Source: Paenibacillus vietnamensis (GTDB taxonomy: Bacteria; Bacillota; Bacilli; Paenibacillales; Paenibacillaceae). Taken from it: DNA of 64,000 bases. The notes below the pieces were generated by a model. That model was given only the letters and a program-made list of their open reading frames with translations, was not told the origin of the DNA and did not search any database. Position 1 is the stretch's first letter. Each line of letters opens with the position of its first letter. The translations under genes were made by a program, and so were the position numbers. The stretch spans positions 1 through 64,000 of the forward strand of contig NZ_JAHMHW010000012.1 of NCBI RefSeq assembly GCF_020169515.1. The letters run 5' to 3'. Shown one piece after another: positions 8,507 to 17,117 of this stretch.

Positions 8507-9850
8507 ATGGGGAAATATTTCGGAACGGACGGCGTGCGCGGCGTAGCCAATCGCGAGCTTACGCCTGAGCTGGCATACAAAATCGGCCGCTGCGGCGGTT
8601 ATGTGTTAACGAGAACGGCAACAGCCAAACCTAAGGTGGTCATTGGCCTCGATACGCGTATTTCGGGTCCGATGCTCGAATCCGCGCTTATAGCCGGTTT
8701 ATTATCGATTGGAGCGAGCGTCGTGCGCCTTGGCGTTGTGTCAACGCCGGCTGTCGCTTATATTACGAAGGAGCTTGGGGCGGATGCGGGCGTCATGATT
8801 TCGGCATCGCATAATCCTGTGGAAGATAACGGCATTAAGTTTTTTGCGGGCGACGGCTTTAAGCTGTCCGATGAAACAGAGCTGGAAATCGAGCAGCTCA
8901 TAGATGCTGAGACCGATTCGCTGCCTCGTCCGGAGGGCGGAGAGATCGGTGCCGTTTCGTTCGACGAAGGCGCGAAGCAGCGCTATCTCGACTACTTGAA
9001 AACGACCATCAAAGGCGGCTTCAGCGGCCTCAAAATCGTGCTGGACTGCGCGAACGGCGCCGCATATGAGCTGGCTCCCGCCGTATTCCGCGAGCTTGGG
9101 GCGGAAATTTTGACGGTAGGCGCTGAGCCGGACGGCCTGAACATCAATGCGGGAGTCGGTTCGACGCATCCGGAATATTTGCGGGAACAGGTGCTGAAGC
9201 ATGGCGCGGATCTCGGCTTGTCCTTTGACGGAGATGCGGACCGTCTGATCGCTATCGACGAGAACGGCGAAGAAGTGGACGGAGACTTTATTCTTTGCAT
9301 TATCGGCGATGCGATGAAGCGCGCAGGCAAGCTGAAGCACGATACGGTCGTTACGACAGTCATGGCCAATATCGGCTTTTTCAAAGGAACGGAGAGCATA
9401 GGCCTGAAAACCGCGCAAACCGCGGTAGGCGACCGCTATGTCATGGAAGAAATGCGCCGCAGCGGCTTCAATCTGGGCGGCGAGCAATCCGGTCATGTGA
9501 TTTTCCTGGATCATATCACGACGGGTGACGGCATTCTGACCGCTCTGCAGCTGGTGGATACGGTTGCGGCATCCGGCAAGAAGCTGGGCGAACTGAAAGG
9601 CTTGATGCGCAAGTATCCGCAGAAGCTTGTGAACGTGCGAGTTGCCGACAAAAGCCTGTACCAAGGCAATCTGGCGATTGAAGCTGCGGTGAAGCAGGTG
9701 GAAGGCGAGCTTGGCGACAACGGCCGCGTGCTGGTGCGTCCATCCGGAACGGAATCGCTGATCCGCGTTATGGCGGAAGGTCCTGACAAAGAGCAGGTTG
9801 AGGCTTATGTCGATCAAATCGCTGCAGTCGTAAAAAGCGAGCTCGGCTAA
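8507..9850 (+). CDS. glmM: Phosphoglucosamine mutase
   Basis: Converts glucosamine-6-phosphate to glucosamine-1-phosphate, on the route to UDP-GlcNAc and peptidoglycan. The 447-residue alpha-D-phosphohexomutase contains the phosphoserine loop ISASHNP (Ser at about 101), the metal loop FDGDADR (about 240), the sugar-binding GGEQSGH (about 325) and the phosphate-binding RPSGTESLIR (about 410). The ribosome site is AAGGAG (8491-8496). In Firmicutes GlmM, CdaA and CdaR form a complex, consistent with this operon. Confidence 0.97.
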   Translation: MGKYFGTDGVRGVANRELTPELAYKIGRCGGYVLTRTATAKPKVVIGLDTRISGPMLESALIAGLLSIGASVVRLGVVSTPAVAYITKELGADAGVMISASHNPVEDNGIKFFAGDGFKLSDETELEIEQLIDAETDSLPRPEGGEIGAVSFDEGAKQRYLDYLKTTIKGGFSGLKIVLDCANGAAYELAPAVFRELGAEILTVGAEPDGLNINAGVGSTHPEYLREQVLKHGADLGLSFDGDADRLIAIDENGEEVDGDFILCIIGDAMKRAGKLKHDTVVTTVMANIGFFKGTESIGLKTAQTAVGDRYVMEEMRRSGFNLGGEQSGHVIFLDHITTGDGILTALQLVDTVAASGKKLGELKGLMRKYPQKLVNVRVADKSLYQGNLAIEAAVKQVEGELGDNGRVLVRPSGTESLIRVMAEGPDKEQVEAYVDQIAAVVKSELG

Positions 9851-9880
9851 ACGTTTGTCTTTCGTTTGTCTAATGCTGTC

Positions 9881-9918
9881 GAGGGTTTGTCGGATGGGGC
9901 ATCCGACAGGCCCTCTTT
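9881..9918 (+). terminator. Terminator-like hairpin after glmM
   Basis: A long stem (9881-9896 with 9900-9915; two T-G wobbles) around a GGG loop, followed by only three T residues. It probably ends most cdaA-glmM transcripts; the weak T tract leaves room for read-through. Confidence 0.6.
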
Positions 9919-9960
9919 GCACATTTTTGTGGAAACAAGCGGAAATTTTCAAGGTTAAGG

Positions 9961-9989
9961 TTGCAGAGTGGGCGGAAAATGAATATGAT
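9961..9989 (+). promoter_or_regulatory. Probable SigA promoter of glmS
   Basis: TTGCAG (9961-9966) and TATGAT (9984-9989) with a 17-bp spacer, just upstream of the ribozyme. Confidence 0.65.
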
Positions 9990-10029
9990 AGGTAGTATGA
10001 TTCTAGAAGGAAAGAGAGGGTAGAGGTTA

Positions 10030-10245
10030 TTTAATACAGTTAAGCGCCAGAGCTTGCGTGATGAATTCGGCTTTCACAGACGCTGATTAAGATGGTTGTG
10101 AAGCGGGAATCATACGGGAAGCTGACGAGGTGAAGGTGTTCGAAACATTCGGCGGGGACCTTCCGGTACAGGCAAGCCAACCGACAGCCGTAACGCAAAA
10201 CGTCCGGGCGACCGGGCTGACAAACGTGCGGCAGGCTGCGTTATT
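10030..10245 (+). ncRNA. glmS ribozyme-riboswitch
   Basis: A self-cleaving leader RNA that uses glucosamine-6-phosphate as cofactor and shuts off glmS when the product is plentiful. The cleavage-site signature AGCGCCAGAGCTTG is at 10043-10056, so cleavage is expected between A10043 and G10044. The conserved core CTGACGAGGTG (10122-10132) followed by a TTCGGCGGGGACC-type segment (10149-10161) matches the B. subtilis ribozyme. The P4 closing strands TAACGC (near 10191) and GCGTTA (10238-10243) pair. About 180 nt of untranslated leader remain between the ribozyme and the glmS start. The outer boundaries are estimates. Confidence 0.93.
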
Positions 10246-10420
10246 TATTCATCATTTGCTCCCGTATGTCCAGGAGGCCGCAAACGATGCGGGCACGGGC
10301 AGAGGGGTTACATTTTCAGCTAGAACAGGATGGATCTGTGACAACTTCATATTGCCTTTGCCGCACATTGGCAGGCATCCGGTCGGGACGGGAAATAACC
10401 TAATCGGAGGCTTATTCATT

Positions 10421-12253
10421 ATGTGTGGAATCGTAGGATATATTGGGAAACGTGACTCGCAGGATATTTTGATCGAAGGTCTGAAGAAGCTGGAGTACCG
10501 GGGTTATGACTCCGCCGGTATCGCTGTCTTCACGAAGAACGGTCTGGAAATTACAAAATCCAAGGGGCGTCTGGCTAACCTTGAGGGATTGCTGCGCGAA
10601 GAGCCGCTGAACGGCTCGGTCGGAATCGGACATACGCGCTGGGCGACTCACGGTAAGCCTTCGGATGTGAATTCGCATCCTCATACCGACAATTCCGCGA
10701 AATTTTCGGTCGTGCATAACGGGATTGTCGAAAACTATTTGAACCTGAAAGAAGAACTGTCGGCGAAAGGACATGTATTCGTATCGGAGACGGATACGGA
10801 GATTATTTCTCACCTGGTGGCCGATGAATATAAAGGGAATATCGTAGAAGCCGTTCAACGCGCGGTTAAGCGGATGCGCGGAGCTTTTGCGCTGGGTGTA
10901 TTGACGGAGCACGAGCCTGAGCGTCTCGTTGCGGTTCGTTTTGCAAGCCCGCTTGTAATCGGTGTTGGCGAAGGCGAGAACTTCATCGGCTCGGATATTC
11001 CGGCGATTCTCGAGCATACGCGCAACGTGTACATTTTGAACGACGGCGAAATGGCCGTATTGACACGCGATAGTGTCGAACTTCTGACGACTGAAGGCGA
11101 AAGTATTTCCAAGGAAATATTTCATGTCGACTGGGATCTCGTAACGGCGGAGAAAGCCGGATTTGATCACTTCATGCTGAAAGAAATTTATGAGCAGCCG
11201 AAAGCTTACCGCGATACGATGATGAGCCGCATTACGGAAGACGGCAAATCGGTCGATCTGAAAGAGCTGGGAATGACGGACGAATACATCAAGTCGATCC
11301 GTAAGGTTCAGATCGTAGCTTGCGGCACGGCTTACCACGCTGGACTTGTCGGCAAATCGGTTATCGAGACGCTGGCACGCATCCCGGTAGAAACGGATGT
11401 CGCTTCGGAATATCGTTACCGCTCGCCGATCATCACGCCGGATACGCTTGTTATCGTCGTCAGCCAATCGGGTGAAACAGCCGACACGCTCGCTGCGCTT
11501 CGCGAAGCTCAGCGCAATGGTGCCCGCGTACTGGCGATTACGAACGTAGTGGGCAGCTCGGTTGCCCGCGAAGCGGATCATGTCCTGATTACTTGGGCAG
11601 GCCTTGAAATCGCGGTAGCATCGACAAAAGCTTACACGTCGCAGCTGATTGCATTCTATCTGTTCGGTCTGCATCTTGCGAACACGCTTGGCACGAAGGA
11701 TTCTGCCGAAATCTCGGAGATCATCGCATCCATGCATCAGCTGCCGGCGCAGGTGGATAAAATTTTGGAGCAGGCTCCGGTTCTGAAGCAGGTGGCTGAG
11801 TCGATCTCGCACCACAAACATTTGTTCTTTATCGGCCGCGGCATTGATTATGCCGTTGCTCAAGAAGGCTCGCTGAAGCTGAAAGAAATTTCGTACATCC
11901 ACTCTGAAGCTTACGCCGCTGGTGAATTGAAGCACGGTACGCTGGCCCTCATCGAGGAAGGCATTCCGGTCATCGCCTTGGCGACGCAGGAAGAGCTGTA
12001 CGAGAAGACGCTCAGCAATATCAAGGAAGTAAAAGCGCGCGGCGCTCACGTTCTCGGTATCGCGAACATCGGCTCCGAGGAAGAGGTAAGCAAATCCGTG
12101 GATGAGCTGTTCGCCATTCCGAAGACGCTGCCGATCCTGTCGCCAGCCTTGTCGGTTATCCCTCTGCAGCTGATTTCGTATTATGCATCGCTTGCTTTGG
12201 AGCATGATGTCGATAAGCCGCGGAACTTGGCGAAGAGCGTTACGGTGGAATAG
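10421..12253 (+). CDS. glmS: Glutamine-fructose-6-phosphate aminotransferase
   Basis: Makes glucosamine-6-phosphate from fructose-6-phosphate and glutamine, the first step to UDP-GlcNAc. The 610-residue protein starts MCGIVGYIG; the cysteine must be residue 2 because it becomes the N-terminal nucleophile, which fixes the ATG at 10421 behind CGGAGG. The N-terminal glutaminase part carries GHTRWATHGKP; the C-terminal half has two SIS domains with VVSQSGETADT and ASTKAYTSQL, and ends in KSVTVE as in the family. Regulated by the upstream ribozyme. An in-frame reading through the ribozyme DNA is not coding. Confidence 0.98.
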   Translation: MCGIVGYIGKRDSQDILIEGLKKLEYRGYDSAGIAVFTKNGLEITKSKGRLANLEGLLREEPLNGSVGIGHTRWATHGKPSDVNSHPHTDNSAKFSVVHNGIVENYLNLKEELSAKGHVFVSETDTEIISHLVADEYKGNIVEAVQRAVKRMRGAFALGVLTEHEPERLVAVRFASPLVIGVGEGENFIGSDIPAILEHTRNVYILNDGEMAVLTRDSVELLTTEGESISKEIFHVDWDLVTAEKAGFDHFMLKEIYEQPKAYRDTMMSRITEDGKSVDLKELGMTDEYIKSIRKVQIVACGTAYHAGLVGKSVIETLARIPVETDVASEYRYRSPIITPDTLVIVVSQSGETADTLAALREAQRNGARVLAITNVVGSSVAREADHVLITWAGLEIAVASTKAYTSQLIAFYLFGLHLANTLGTKDSAEISEIIASMHQLPAQVDKILEQAPVLKQVAESISHHKHLFFIGRGIDYAVAQEGSLKLKEISYIHSEAYAAGELKHGTLALIEEGIPVIALATQEELYEKTLSNIKEVKARGAHVLGIANIGSEEEVSKSVDELFAIPKTLPILSPALSVIPLQLISYYASLALEHDVDKPRNLAKSVTVE

Positions 12254-12324
12254 TAGTTAAGGCAATTAATATTAAGTTACCTGTCTGATGATTAAAAAGT
12301 GAAAGATAATTACCACAATAACAA

Positions 12325-12367
12325 AGAGGTTATCTTCAAGCACTGCTTTAAGATAACCTCTTTTTTT
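12325..12367 (+). terminator. Terminator of glmS
   Basis: A 12-bp stem (12325-12336 with 12350-12361) and a run of seven T residues, about 70 bp after glmS. Confidence 0.9.
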
Positions 12368-12582
12368 CATGCAAATCGAATTACTCTATGCTCGTATCTG
12401 CCGAGCTCCAGCTTGCTGCCGGGGGCGAACCGCTCCTGCGTAAGCGCATCGAAGCCTGCGAGCGGAAGCGTGACGGAGCCGCCTTTGCCGTCCATGTTGA
12501 CGACGACCCAAACGTCGAACCCGTCGCCGCGCCGCGGCGCAAAAACCTTACTATCTGACATGCCAATCTTACTCTCACCCAT
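12367..12582 (-). pseudogene. C-terminal fragment, possibly of a GH42-type beta-galactosidase
   Basis: About 70 residues read on the minus strand look like the C-terminal beta domain of a family 42 glycosidase (FDVWVVVNMDGKGGSVTLPL, then LELGRYEHRVIRF near the end). No catalytic part exists upstream and there is no ribosome site. The piece is richer in GC than its surroundings, and its stop codon lies in the T tract of the glmS terminator. I read it as debris of a lost gene; the family assignment is tentative. Confidence 0.45.
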
Positions 12583-12652
12583 TTTGATTTATTGCTAATA
12601 ACCTATAATGAAAGGGGAATGGTTCTTTACAGTTGAAGCCAAGAGGTGAGAT

Positions 12653-13417
12653 ATGTATTCATTTGGTTGGTGTAAAGGAATCGAGGATGCGGGAACTTTA
12701 AAGCGGATGGGGTTCGATTATATCGAGTGCGCGCTAGCATCTCTTGAACTTGAAAATCAGGTGCATTTTAATGAAAGGTTTCCTCTTTATGTAAATAGTC
12801 CGCTCCCTGTGTTGGCATTCAATATCTTCTTTCCAGGCGATATGAAAGTGATTGGCCCGGAAGTCGATCAAGAACGAGTTCGGCGATATATCCATAAAGC
12901 CGCATCGGCTCTGAACAAGATCGGAGCAAAAACGGCTGTTCTTGGAAGCGGACGGTCTCGCAATGTCCCTGACGGATGGGATCGGAAAGCTGCAGAGGAG
13001 CAGTTTGTTCAACTGCTAGGATGGATTGCCAGTGAATTATCCGGTACCGGTGTAGCATTAGCAATAGAGCCGCTGAATTCGAAAGAGTCCAATTTCGTCA
13101 ATCGTGTTTCAGAAGCTGTCATGTTCGCGAAACAGATGAATCACCCGTCTATTCGGGTTTTAGCTGATTTTTATCACATGGATGAAGAAAAAGAACCGCT
13201 GCATACGCTCGTTCAGAACAAGGATTGGCTCGCCCATATTCATTTGGCCGATTCGGGGCGGCTTTCACCGGGGACAGGGCGATACCCATACCGGGATTTC
13301 GCTGCCGCTTTGCAGGCTTCCGGGTATAAGGGGATGATATCCGCTGAATGTACGGTGAACAATCCCGAAACGGAGCTTCCGGAAAGCCTGGCCTATATGA
13401 AAATGACTTTCAGCTAG
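12653..13417 (+). CDS. Sugar phosphate isomerase/epimerase-like TIM-barrel protein
   Basis: A 254-residue protein of the xylose-isomerase-like/AP-endonuclease-2 TIM-barrel superfamily. Metal-ligand candidates follow the usual pattern: AIEPLN (Glu at about 141), LADFYHM (Asp and His near 175), HIHLADS (His near 200) and SAECT (Glu near 232). The substrate is unknown. The ATG follows GAGGTGAG. It stands alone between the galactosidase remnant and a small minus-strand gene. Confidence 0.85.
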   Translation: MYSFGWCKGIEDAGTLKRMGFDYIECALASLELENQVHFNERFPLYVNSPLPVLAFNIFFPGDMKVIGPEVDQERVRRYIHKAASALNKIGAKTAVLGSGRSRNVPDGWDRKAAEEQFVQLLGWIASELSGTGVALAIEPLNSKESNFVNRVSEAVMFAKQMNHPSIRVLADFYHMDEEKEPLHTLVQNKDWLAHIHLADSGRLSPGTGRYPYRDFAAALQASGYKGMISAECTVNNPETELPESLAYMKMTFS

Positions 13418-13459
13418 ACATGATACGTCACTCCATACAATCATAATAATGGGCTCGAA

Positions 13460-13499
13460 AAAAGAAAAAAGCCGCAGGACAAGTTGTTCCTGCGGCTTT
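13460..13499 (-). terminator. Terminator between convergent genes
   Basis: A 12-bp stem (13468-13479 with 13488-13499). On the minus strand it is followed by a T-rich tract (the A-rich run at 13458-13470) and it overlaps the stop of the 61-residue gene. It may also serve the plus-strand isomerase. Confidence 0.85.
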
Positions 13500-13683
13500 A
13501 CTCCGTGAACGAATTATTGAACGGCTGAACAAAATCCATTCTTTTACGATCAAGTGCATCCTGCTGCTCTTTCGTAAAGGTGACTCGCAGCTTTGCTAGT
13601 CCCGTATGTTCGTTGATATAGACGATTTTAGATTTTCCTTGGATTTTCATGGCTCGTTTGGTCCATTCATCAGGGTTAAACAT
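13498..13683 (-). CDS. Small hypothetical protein, 61 residues
   Basis: A short basic protein with no membrane segment or known motif that I recognise. It is supported as a real gene by a strong AAAAGGAGGAGA site just upstream of the ATG and by a terminator that starts at its stop codon. The sequence begins MFNPDEWTKRAMKIQGKSKI and contains a short beta-rich middle. Function unknown. Confidence 0.7.
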   Translation of the reverse strand: MFNPDEWTKRAMKIQGKSKIVYINEHTGLAKLRVTFTKEQQDALDRKRMDFVQPFNNSFTE

Positions 13684-13879
13684 GGATGATCTCCTCCTTT
13701 TGAATGCGATGTAAAACCATTCAACTCTATCACCAGTATGGTCAAATTAACGAAAAATAGACGAGAGGAGGAGCGCCCGAAACGGCGCTTTTTTCCTATA
13801 TTTTGTCCTCAGACTATGTGATATATTATTAACTGCTTTAATTTCCATAATATTAAGGAGACTAGAAATAAACGAAGAC

Positions 13880-15342
13880 ATGAGCGATAGATTGCTTCGA
13901 GAGAAATTGGAAAAACAATTGGTTGAAATCCAAAGCTTTATCAATTAAAAACAACAGTTTTGCTGCTCGTCGGGTACGGTTACGTGGTATTGTTTGTGGC
14001 CCTGTTCCTGGCTTTGTCTGGCTTTTTAGTTTGGGAACTCATTCAAAACGGACTCTCCTATGCGTTGATAAAGCTGGCGTTAATTAATGTCGTAGTCGGT
14101 TATTTAGTCATTAAATCGTTGTTCGTTAAGAACGAGATGCCAAACGGCTTGTACGTCACGGAAGCGGAAGCGGGACCTTTGTTACGTTTGGTTGAGGAGC
14201 TAAGGAAGGAAATCAAAACACCGAAAATTCATCACATCATTGTCGATGAGAGCTACAATGCGTACGTAACCTCCTTTACTAAATTTGGTTTTTTCACGCC
14301 AAGCAAAAACATTCTGGTCGTTGGTCTTCCGTTGATGATGGGCTTGACCGAGATGCAGTTTAAAAGTGTACTGGCACATGAACTGGCACACATCTCCAAC
14401 AAGGACACTATGCATGGCGCATTCACGAATCGCGTGATCCAAACCTGGAGCCAGATTATTGACACTCTTGAGCGGGATAATAATCGTTTGAGATTTTTGT
14501 TCACATGGTTCGGGAAGCGGTATACGCCGTTTATCATCAATCAAAGCTTTCCGCTCAGAAGAAACGCAGAATACCTTGCCGATAAAAAAGCAGCAGAAGC
14601 AACAAGCCCAAATACGGCTGCCGAAGCGCTGACACGATTGCGATTAAAGGCCATTATTATGGGGCATTCCAAGAGAGCTTGCATGAAGAGACGATGAACA
14701 ATGCAGAATTGCCTGCGCCGTATAAAAAGTTTTCAGAGCTTGTAAATGAACTGCCGGAAAGAGTGAACGCGCTCGGTTGTGAAATAAGCATTCCGGCACC
14801 GGTAACGGTTCCAGCGCTCCAAACCATGTTTTGCAGACAGCAATGCCATAATCAAAAACTTTGATGAGGATTTGACAGATACGGTTGGTGCTTATTGGCT
14901 GGAACAAGTCGATGAAAGAAAGACCTTAAATGAGTTGAAGGTAAAGAAAGACCTGAAGGAATCCGAGCTTTGGGAATTGGCTGCTCTAACCGAGAGGTAC
15001 GAGGGCTTCGAGAAGGCACTTCCGATTTTCGAAAATCTGGTGAAAAATCATCCGTTAACGAAAGACACAGCGCCGGCATTTGTTCGTTTGGGCAGTTACT
15101 ACTTGGAAGAAGAGAAGGAAAGCGAAGGCGTTGCGTTAATCAGAAAAGGCATGGATGCAAACTGGGAATGCAAATTGCCTGCGTTAAATATCCTTGCAGA
15201 GTATTACATGTCGGCAGGGAAATTAAATGACCATGAAAAAATCGACATGGAACGAGATAAATGGGGAATCAAGCTGATGGATTCCGATGACGAAGCGGGA
15301 CAATTAACCGAAGACGAGGTCGATAGGACTTCGTCTTTTTAG
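13880..15342 (+). pseudogene. M48-family membrane metallopeptidase with TPR-like tail, frameshifted
   Basis: The pieces of one gene lie in several frames. A start at 13880 (MSDRLLREKLEKQL) runs to a stop at 13946; from about 13925 the frame continues as NPKLYQLKTTVLLL with two membrane helices and the zinc motif HELAH (His near 14381), then breaks near 14650. A third piece runs to 14864, and a last one from about 14826 to 15342 is helical and TPR-like. At least three frame changes are needed to join them. Either the gene is dead or the assembly has errors here. The intact family is an Oma1/Ste24/HtpX-type zinc protease. Confidence 0.75.
15311..15340 (+). terminator. Terminator at the end of the M48 pseudogene
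   Basis: A 7-bp stem AAGACGA/TCGTCTT (15311-15317 with 15331-15337) running into T residues. It lies inside the last reading frame, so the present C-terminal residues are encoded by the hairpin. Confidence 0.6.
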
Positions 15343-15520
15343 CAGCCTAAACTCCCCGGTTGGAGCAGTTTTGTTAGATGATTATAAGGTCAAGGTCCGA
15401 GTCTCTGGAAAGACTGGCGGCCTTTTCCTAAATCGACTTTCCATACGGCGTTAATTCCTTCGAATATGTGCCATTACCGGCTGCATATAAATAATTAACA
15501 CGATGAAAGGGGTTAACGCC

Positions 15521-15895
15521 ATGGAAATTTTATCGATTGTTTTGCAAAGTTTGCTGGCTCTAGCGTTTGTGGTGGCAGGCTTGGGTAAAATTTTTGGTGC
15601 CAAAATGCACGTAGAAGGCTTTAATCATTGGGGGCTTCCGCAATGGTTCCGGGTTGTCACGGGTCTCGTGGAAGTAGTCGGTGCGGCCGCGCTGATTTAC
15701 GGCTTTTGGGAGCCGGGCTGGATGACGGCAGGAGCTCTATTGCTTGGCGTTACGGCTATCGGCGGCTTAGTGACCCATCTTCGTGCCAAGGATTCGTTTA
15801 ATCAGCTGTTCCCGATCCTTCTTCTCGGCATTATCGCTTTTGTATTATTTTTCCTCCACTATTCCGAGTTTACTGATTTTACGGGCTTATCATAG
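15521..15895 (+). CDS. DoxX-family membrane protein
   Basis: A 124-residue protein with four membrane helices (about residues 5-22, 45-65, 70-88 and 98-118) and the DoxX-type N-terminal pattern GLGKIFGA. DoxX-like proteins are small quinone-linked or unknown-function membrane proteins. ATG 15521 is chosen over an upstream in-frame start because the AAAGGGG site (15505-15511) precedes it. Monocistronic, with its own terminator. Confidence 0.88.
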   Translation: MEILSIVLQSLLALAFVVAGLGKIFGAKMHVEGFNHWGLPQWFRVVTGLVEVVGAAALIYGFWEPGWMTAGALLLGVTAIGGLVTHLRAKDSFNQLFPILLLGIIAFVLFFLHYSEFTDFTGLS

Positions 15896-15901
15896 AAAAG
15901 G

Positions 15902-15948
15902 AACAGCCTTGCGTCAGGTATGATTACCGGCGCAAGGCTGTTTTTTTA
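15902..15948 (+). terminator. Terminator of the DoxX gene
   Basis: A 12-bp stem (15902-15913 with 15931-15942) followed by seven T residues, 6 bp after the stop. Confidence 0.92.
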
Positions 15949-15956
15949 GATCGGGG

Positions 15957-17036
15957 TCAGAAAGCTCTTTGAACAAACCAGATGAATCCAAACAGCAGTA
16001 CGGCGACCGATAGGCCGGGCGTCACCCACTTATTTACGCTGGCCCACCGTTTGCTCATGAAGAGAAGCAGCGGGAAAACAAGAGATACGATCAGGATCTG
16101 TCCCAATTCGATGCCCAGGTTAAAAAACAGGAGAGACGCTGCTAAATGAGCTCCGCCCAAATGGAGCTCCGACAAAATTCCCGCGAAGCCGAAGCCATGA
16201 ATGAGGCCAAAAGCAAAGGCAATCCACGGAGCGTGCTTGGAGCCGGGCTGGAAAATATTTTTGAGCGCGACATAAATGATACTCAGCGCGATTGCCGATT
16301 CAATGAGCTTGCCGGGCAATTGCACGAGCTCGAGCGTCGCCAAGGCAAGCGTGATGCTGTGCGCAACCGTAAATGATGTGACTAAATAGAAGATGTGCCG
16401 GATCGTTGTGGCGCCAATGAGCAAGCTGATGACGAACAAAATATGATCATAACCTGTGAAGATATGCTCCAGCCCTAACGAAAGAAATTGCTTCGCTTGG
16501 GTCATGAAGCTCATCTCGCCCAGATTCCATTCTCTAACCTCATAGGTAAAGATAAATTCCTGCTGCTTTCCGCCCATCATAATCTTTGCCATATTCGCAT
16601 GGCTCGGGTCGCTTTCCTCAAAAAAGGCGTTGTAGTCCACAATCAGATTTTCCGGTTCCGCGCTTACGGGGTAGGAAATCGAAAGCTCGGCAAACGGCCG
16701 GTCATTAATCGTGCTGACAACGGCTTGACCGATCGTCCCTTCGACGGGATGGCTGTTTGCAAAAATCAAAAGATGAGTATCTATATATTGCTGAAGCTTG
16801 GCTTTATTTTGCGCGATGATTTCGGTCATAGCCATAAGGTCGTCCGATTGCTCATCGACGGCAAACCCGACTGCATGACTTAGCTCGATGAGATCGAGCT
16901 GCAGGCGATAATCGATTTGCTTGTCATGCACGTCTATCACGGAATACCCCTCGCTGTTATTCGTATGTGCGGAGACCGCAGCCGGCGAGAGGACTAGAAG
17001 CAAGCATAGGAGCAGGAATAACCATTTGCCCTTCAC
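15957..17036 (-). CDS. HupE/UreJ-2 family membrane protein
   Basis: A 359-residue exported membrane protein. The N-terminus is a signal peptide (cleavage likely near AVSAHT), followed by an extracytoplasmic region of about 150 residues. Six to seven helices then carry the HupE/UreJ-2 signatures GYDHILFVISLLIG, SFTVAHSITLALATL and GLIHGFGFAG, with histidines in the membrane that suggest metal handling. The substrate is not known. The start is a GTG at 17036 behind AAAGGATG. It is encoded in the same direction as the PHP-type hydrolase upstream, with a terminator between. Confidence 0.88.
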   Translation of the reverse strand: MKGKWLFLLLCLLLVLSPAAVSAHTNNSEGYSVIDVHDKQIDYRLQLDLIELSHAVGFAVDEQSDDLMAMTEIIAQNKAKLQQYIDTHLLIFANSHPVEGTIGQAVVSTINDRPFAELSISYPVSAEPENLIVDYNAFFEESDPSHANMAKIMMGGKQQEFIFTYEVREWNLGEMSFMTQAKQFLSLGLEHIFTGYDHILFVISLLIGATTIRHIFYLVTSFTVAHSITLALATLELVQLPGKLIESAIALSIIYVALKNIFQPGSKHAPWIAFAFGLIHGFGFAGILSELHLGGAHLAASLLFFNLGIELGQILIVSLVFPLLLFMSKRWASVNKWVTPGLSVAVLLFGFIWFVQRAF

Positions 17037-17064
17037 TTATCAGACACATCCTTTATGTTCGCTT

Positions 17065-17104
17065 AAAAGAAAAAACAGGGAGAAATGGAACCCATCACTC
17101 CCCG
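17065..17104 (-). terminator. Terminator of the PHP-type hydrolase gene
   Basis: On the minus strand a 7-bp stem (17098-17104 with 17076-17082) is followed by a T-rich run (17065-17075). Confidence 0.65.
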
Positions 17105-17117
17105 TCTGCTGCATCCC

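Noticed and set aside
10130..10420. In-frame extension of glmS upstream of the MCGIVGYIG start
   Set aside because: It would bury the N-terminal nucleophile cysteine and covers the glmS ribozyme.
10412..12205. 597-codon minus-strand frame opposite glmS
   Set aside because: Shadow of the glmS coding sequence with no start signals.
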